Shown here piece by piece: positions 17,516 through 21,692 of a DNA stretch of 21,692 nucleotides. The stretch comes from Chara braunii (taxonomy: Eukaryota > Streptophyta > Charophyceae > Charales > Characeae). Location of the stretch: assembly GCA_003427395.1 (NCBI GenBank), contig BFEA01000625.1, positions 19,293 through 40,984 on the forward strand. Direction: 5' to 3'. A program made the translations under genes and the position numbers. The notes below the pieces were generated by a model. It was not told the DNA's origin and did no database searches. It saw nothing but the letters and a program-made list of their open reading frames with translations. Within the stretch, counting starts at the first letter, position 1, and each line of letters opens with the position of its first letter.

Positions 17516-17527
17516 GCTCCGATACCA
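17516..17527 (-). other. Primer-binding site, initiator Met-tRNA type
   Basis: TGGTATCGGAGC on the minus strand begins two bases inside the end of the 5' LTR. Plant LTR elements primed by initiator Met-tRNA typically have TGGTATCAGAGC; this copy differs at one base (G for A). The position and spacing are as expected and fix the element's orientation independently of the coding order. Confidence 0.88.
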
Positions 17528-17529
17528 AC

Positions 17530-18790
17530 TGTTATGATTTTGGTTGTTTGTTGTCTAAAGACCAACACTCACTTCCATAGACTTCTAGGTATGCCCATAC
17601 GTACACAGAAGGAAGGAGAGAGGATAGGAGTATCACACCACACAGGGAGAGATAAACACAGCGGAAGACTTGACCATGCGATATGACAGGGTACACTGAA
17701 AGTGCAATTCACTCCACTCAATCCTCACAACCAGTCATAAAGAAAAGTCGAGCAGATCACATCCAGGAAGCAATGAAACGATGATAGTCCAAACCCAGTT
17801 ACACACTGTTTATTAAACTTAGAGTCTCAAATTGTCAAGATAACTTTAGAATTACAGTGCGCTGCTCAGAAATGAGCAGCGCTTCACTCCCCAACCCTGA
17901 TTAGCACCCGTAACACCCCTGAGTCCCTGAAACATCAAGCACCACCCAAATACAGCCTCCTGAGGGAAGCACCACTCTGAAATAGGCCTGCGAGGCCAAC
18001 CGCCACTCAGAGGATGAAGAAGAAGACCAGTGCCACAGTCTCTGATGATGACGAAGTGTCGGAAGACTTCCCGGGTGGAAGTCTGCAGCAGTGCCACCAA
18101 ACCCTGACAAGATGACCTCTGAGGAAGAAGCTGCAGCTATGGCTGCAGCGCACCACCCTGGAACCCCACTCCGGAGGAGAGTCCAGCAGGGCACCAATCT
18201 CTCTCGCCTCCAGCAGACCTCGATAGCCCAGGCCTCTGTCAGCCCTTGTGTGCTGGCAGAGTACAGCGCAGGTCCCAGCTATGGCCGGCGCTCCGAAGGT
18301 CTGGCTATGTCTCTCCTTCCACGCTGAGCCGTCACCACTTCCGGTCTACGCGTAGCGCAGCAGCGATGTACTCGGTACCAACTGCCAAAAGCCCTGAGCC
18401 GATGTGCCCATTCTATCTATAGACTACACTAGCCTAGACTCGACCTAGACCGGACTGACTGACCGACCGGTACCATTTCTGTTTCGGCCTCTCGGCCCCT
18501 ATCGGACCCGGCTATAGGCTATAGGACCGTCTATCAGAATAGGCCCTTAGGGCCTGTCTGTCCCGGGGGTAGCCCAGGCCTGCTATTCGCAGTTAAGGTA
18601 GCTGTAGGGAATTCTGTTAGTACCAGGCCTGCATTTTGCCCGAATTTGCAGATATGTCCCTCACGAATTTCCCTCACAGGTAGGTCTCTCGGTTAGCCCT
18701 CAGCCAAACAAAATTACGAATCTGTCCTACCGATAGTACAGCCTCGACAGAGAGAGGCTACAGGCGACCAGAAAACAGCAAGTCATTGCA
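17530..18790 (-). repeat. 5' LTR (right copy)
   Basis: The 1,261-bp right LTR is the 5' LTR because the element reads right to left. It should hold the promoter: a TATA-like TATAGATA at 18414-18421 is conserved in the other LTR, and AATAAA lies at 17809-17814. If these are the true signals, U3 is about 400 bp and R about 570 bp; that split is inference. The LTR is bordered inside by the primer-binding site and outside by the ACTT target duplication. Confidence 0.95.
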
Positions 18791-18794
18791 ACTT
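18791..18794. repeat. Target-site duplication ACTT, right
   Basis: Partner of ACTT at 9673-9676. Removing the element and one copy restores a continuous GGCTACTTGGACTGG site. Confidence 0.85.
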
Positions 18795-20052
18795 GGACTG
18801 GTACCCACCAAGACCTAGGCCTACCGCTGCTGGGCCTTTAAAAATACTAGCTTTTTGTCTTCTTCTGCTAGGCCTACTGCTGCTTGAGTGCTACGACCTA
18901 GCCTACCTGCGACTTGAGTGTTTTCCCCTGCTGCCCTAAGCGCCACGGGCCTACTACCCGCTACTTGAGTGTTTTCCCCCGCTGCAACCCTCGAAGTCAC
19001 GGCCACAGCTAAGTACTGGCCCCATGGGCCCCTCAAACACACAAGTGCCCTGGTGGGCCACACACACACTCAAGCACTCAGGCATTCGACAAACACAGGG
19101 AAATCAGCAAACATGATCACACACAGACTGAGAAATCTCAGCAAACAGCGGGAATCTCAGCAGACAGTGCCAGACACAGCAGGTCATTACACTATATTCT
19201 TTCTTTTTTCAGGAAACATGCTAGGATCTATTTGTGGGGAGCAGCTTGTACTGGGAACCGGGCCCAGCGTCCCATATGAACACATGTATAGAACAAATTA
19301 AGATACCGGGGCCACTATTGGCTGAGCATACCATTCATGATCATGTCACAACTAGTACTAAATTTCAGGGCAGATTATAAGAGGTCTATAGATCCCGTAG
19401 AGTTGACTTTAGAAGCTCTCCACAGTCTAGAATCCCCAGCCATCCACGACCTAAGGTTGTCTGCCCGATCAGTCCGAAACCCACCACAACTGTCCTATTG
19501 TCTGCCAGGCTCTTCCAGGCCCTCATACCCTCAGCCTGTTAGGTTATAGGGCAACACGACTCTCCCCAGCTCCAGCTAGCGTCCTCCTAACAGCAGCCCG
19601 CAGCTGGCCCTTAGGATGCCCGCCCTGAAGCATCCCAGATCTCTCTACCAGGCCCCATGCCCCCTAGCTAACATGAATTTAGGTATTCATGCCAGCACAC
19701 TGAGGGATAGGAGTAATATGTATATGCAGTTGGGCACCTAGCTAACTTAAACCACCAGTGCTTGGCCGAGCTATCGGCCGCGGAAAAAAATAGAGTAGAA
19801 ACATTTCTAGTCGGATGAATTTGGGTGCTCCTGTAGTGGCCCGTACGTTTCGTAAAATCCTGGCTTGTTTACGGGCACGACTTTGGGAAGTACTGGTGGT
19901 TTAAGTAACCCTGCAATGAACAACACTGAAATTGAGGAGAATCTCACTGCCTATGGTGGGCTCCCAGACTCTCCTACGAGGCACTAAAATGTTAAAAACA
20001 GTGCAGCTGCGCTGTGCCTACCTCAGGCTTACTCCTTGAACGTCTGACACCC
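18795..20052. other. Gene-poor flank right of the retrotransposon
   Basis: Continues the DNA that lay left of 9673 before insertion. CTTGAGTG recurs at 18883, 18913 and 18964, the last two within a 24-bp direct repeat (18911-18934, 18962-18985). No domain or RNA gene was recognised; short open frames at 18821-19069 (minus) and 18969-19301 or 19337-19549 (plus) lack support. Confidence 0.4.
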
Positions 20053-20317
20053 ATCATTCTGTGCTGCATTTTGTCGTGTTATAGTGTGCCTTAACCGGTC
20101 GACCCTGGGTACTTCTGGAAACAGATTCTGAGCCTTTTTCAGTGTGTGTGTGATCTGTGGCACTGGTTGATTTCTGGATGCGTCTTTGACTCCTTGACCT
20201 GACTGCTGACTCTCCAAGTTGGCTTCCTGAGGCTCTGGGTACCCCACTTGGACCCATTATCATTCTGTGCTGCATTTTGCCGTGTTATAGTGCGCCTTAT
20301 GCGGTAGACCCTGGGTA
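20053..20317. repeat. 59-bp direct repeat, 206 bp apart
   Basis: Positions 20053-20111 and 20259-20317 share ATCATTCTGTGCTGCATTTT and continue to GACCCTGGGTA with about five differences in 59 bp. The intervening 147 bp show no matching third copy. They may be remnants of a longer duplicated unit or of LTRs of a tiny element, but no TG...CA ends were seen. Confidence 0.8.
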
Positions 20318-21629
20318 TTCACTTATCTCAAAAGAACTCCAAACACCGAAACAAGTATGTGTCACCTGTACGCGTTTCAACTCGGACCTATGCGTACCAA
20401 CATCGCTTCAGGAGCTATTCCCACCATCCATCTCAAGTGGGGATCAAGCCATTCCCCACAACAAAACACGGAGTACGATCTACGTACGCCTTTAAGTACT
20501 CTCCTTCTCCGTAATCCTCACATTTTTCCTTCTGTCCAGCATACCCAGAATGCTTGAAAAACAGCGAACGCAGCGTGCCGGGAAACACATAACCGCTCAA
20601 CTTGATCACTCAGTGCAGCTGAAGAAATGTGCTCTTGTTGCTTGCTTCAAGGACTCCGAGGCATTATCCGATATTGATCTCCAAAATGTGAAGAGGTTTA
20701 ACCTGGTTGATCGAAGTACATACTAGAATCTGGCTGTTGAAGCCCGATGGAGTTGGCTCCCAAGAGAGAGAGCCGCCTAATTTCATGTACGTACCTGGTC
20801 AATTATACGCATGTATCGAAACGAGGAGAACATCACTACTGATGAAGACAAAAACCATGCACCGTATTCGTAGAGAAAAACCAGTAGGAATCAATCCCTT
20901 TCCTAAAGCATGTGCCTAGAAATTAATTAGATGACATGATACGTGTCTGCTCCTAGACGAGAAGAATGGTAATTTAAAATTGTAATACACGTACAACGCT
21001 CGTAAACATTGCGATTCAATGGCTTTAAAGATTAAAAAAAAAAAAACGGAGAGTCGATCACCTATGGAAAGGGACCGACACACGTCCCTATAAAGCGACG
21101 GAGAGAGGGCAAACTTCCTGTCTGTTTGAAGAAGGAAAAAGCAATAAAATGAATGAGCGAAAAGCATACAGTGCCTTAATCAATCAAAACGTAGGGAGTC
21201 GATCATCCGCAAGAATGAGTGTGTTCTGACTCCTGAGACACGTGCCCAAGAACTAAGTGGTAAAAGGAGTAATTCCTGAGTCCTGACTGTTCCTAGACTA
21301 AAAGGTGGTAGAATACACAAGAAAAAACATGCAAGCAAAAGTGCCTACTGCCACACTGGTTTGAAAAACTTGAAAAAACTCCGAAGTTCCCAAAATCCTA
21401 CCTTTGTCCGTCAGGCACGATCATACCACTGGTATCTGGGGATCATAGTACGAAAAACGGTGTGATCAAACCCAGCCGTACTTGGCAGAAGGTCTATCGA
21501 TCATGGGCAGTGAACATAGGAGAATGTCAATAAGCTACATTTACAACCAAGAGTGACGGGGGTACACGTCGGAGATCAAAGATCTGCAGTGACCTCCCAC
21601 ACCCCCTTGGCAAATTGTGTGAGGGATCC

Positions 21630-21631
<2 letters not shown>
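20318..21631. other. Gene-poor stretch, nothing assignable
   Basis: Several open frames of 60-85 codons on both strands have no domain or composition support. A TATAAAG at 21089-21095 follows a small GGGAC...GTCCC inverted repeat (about 21071-21088), and GAGTCGATCA occurs at about 21052 and 21196. None of these is enough to call a gene. Confidence 0.35.

Positions 21632-21692
<61 letters not shown>
21632..21692. repeat. (GA)n microsatellite running off the window
   Basis: About 30 GA units reaching the last base. This is the third long GA tract in the window (see 6117 and 7516), so GA arrays are common in this genome. The true length is not visible. Confidence 0.98.

Larger units (their letters stand above)
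9677..18790 (-). mobile_element. Ty3/Gypsy chromovirus LTR retrotransposon, inactivated copy
   Basis: A complete 9,114-bp element read on the minus strand. It has two LTRs with TG...CA ends, a 4-bp target duplication ACTT (9673-9676 and 18791-18794), a primer-binding site inside the right LTR and a purine tract inside the left LTR. The internal region reads gag, protease, reverse transcriptase, RNase H, integrase, chromodomain. Integrase after RNase H defines Ty3/Gypsy, and the terminal chromodomain defines chromoviruses. Nine internal stop codons and two frame changes, besides the gag/pol change, show it cannot make its own proteins, though it could be moved in trans. The LTRs differ by roughly 7-8 percent over the first 350 bp counted by eye, so it is not a recent insertion. 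Confidence 0.95.

Noticed and set aside
18441-18560. Palindromic ACCGGT and GGCTATAGGCTATAGG words considered as a separate nested element
   Set aside because: The same words occur at the matching place in the other LTR, so they belong to the LTR.

Overview
The window looks like repeat-rich nuclear DNA from a streptophyte plant (a land plant or a charophyte alga). The evidence is a Ty3/Gypsy chromovirus whose primer-binding site resembles that used with plant initiator Met-tRNA, a chromodomain at the end of pol, long GA microsatellites, MITE-like fold-backs, a plant-type telo-box, and the absence of dense coding or operon structure. The species cannot be fixed from the sequence. The mix of elements and one acidic low-complexity fragment recall draft Chara-type genomes, but that is recollection only. 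One N at 396 shows a draft assembly.

Layout. Positions 1-1420 hold a CpG-rich palindromic patch, an 86-bp duplication on either side of the N, an AT-rich MITE-like element (536-1065) and a 90-bp tandem duplication. Positions 1418-1993 (minus) hold an open, acidic, gene-like frame without an ATG. Positions 2005-2243 form a GC-rich palindromic patch followed by a long imperfect fold-back. A TATA-like site (3210) precedes a plus-strand frame (3417-3908) broken by one stop. A degenerate short-repeat array (4017-4290) and a T30 tract follow. Positions 5046-6888 are a candidate non-autonomous DNA transposon with inverted ends and a possible 3-bp target duplication. Positions 6889-9676 show microsatellites, short tandem repeats and no convincing gene.

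The dominant feature is one minus-strand LTR retrotransposon at 9677-18790 (9,114 bp). Its LTRs are 1,280 bp (left, 3') and 1,261 bp (right, 5'). It has TG...CA ends, a 4-bp ACTT target duplication, a primer-binding site beside the 5' LTR and a short polypurine tract beside the 3' LTR. In reading order (right to left) it carries a 1.3-kb leader, gag with a zinc knuckle, protease, reverse transcriptase, RNase H, integrase and a C-terminal chromodomain. The order integrase-last and the chromodomain place it among chromoviruses. The copy is dead: nine internal TAG/TGA stops and two frame changes lie inside otherwise recognisable domains, apart from the normal-looking gag/pol frame change.

The rest (18791-21692) is flanking DNA with weak direct repeats, ending in a GA microsatellite that runs off the window. 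No intact host protein gene, rRNA, tRNA or CRISPR array was recognised. The least explained signals are a hexamer (TGGCGA on the element strand) repeated seven times in the retrotransposon leader, and a slippery heptamer that overlaps the gag stop inside an inverted repeat.
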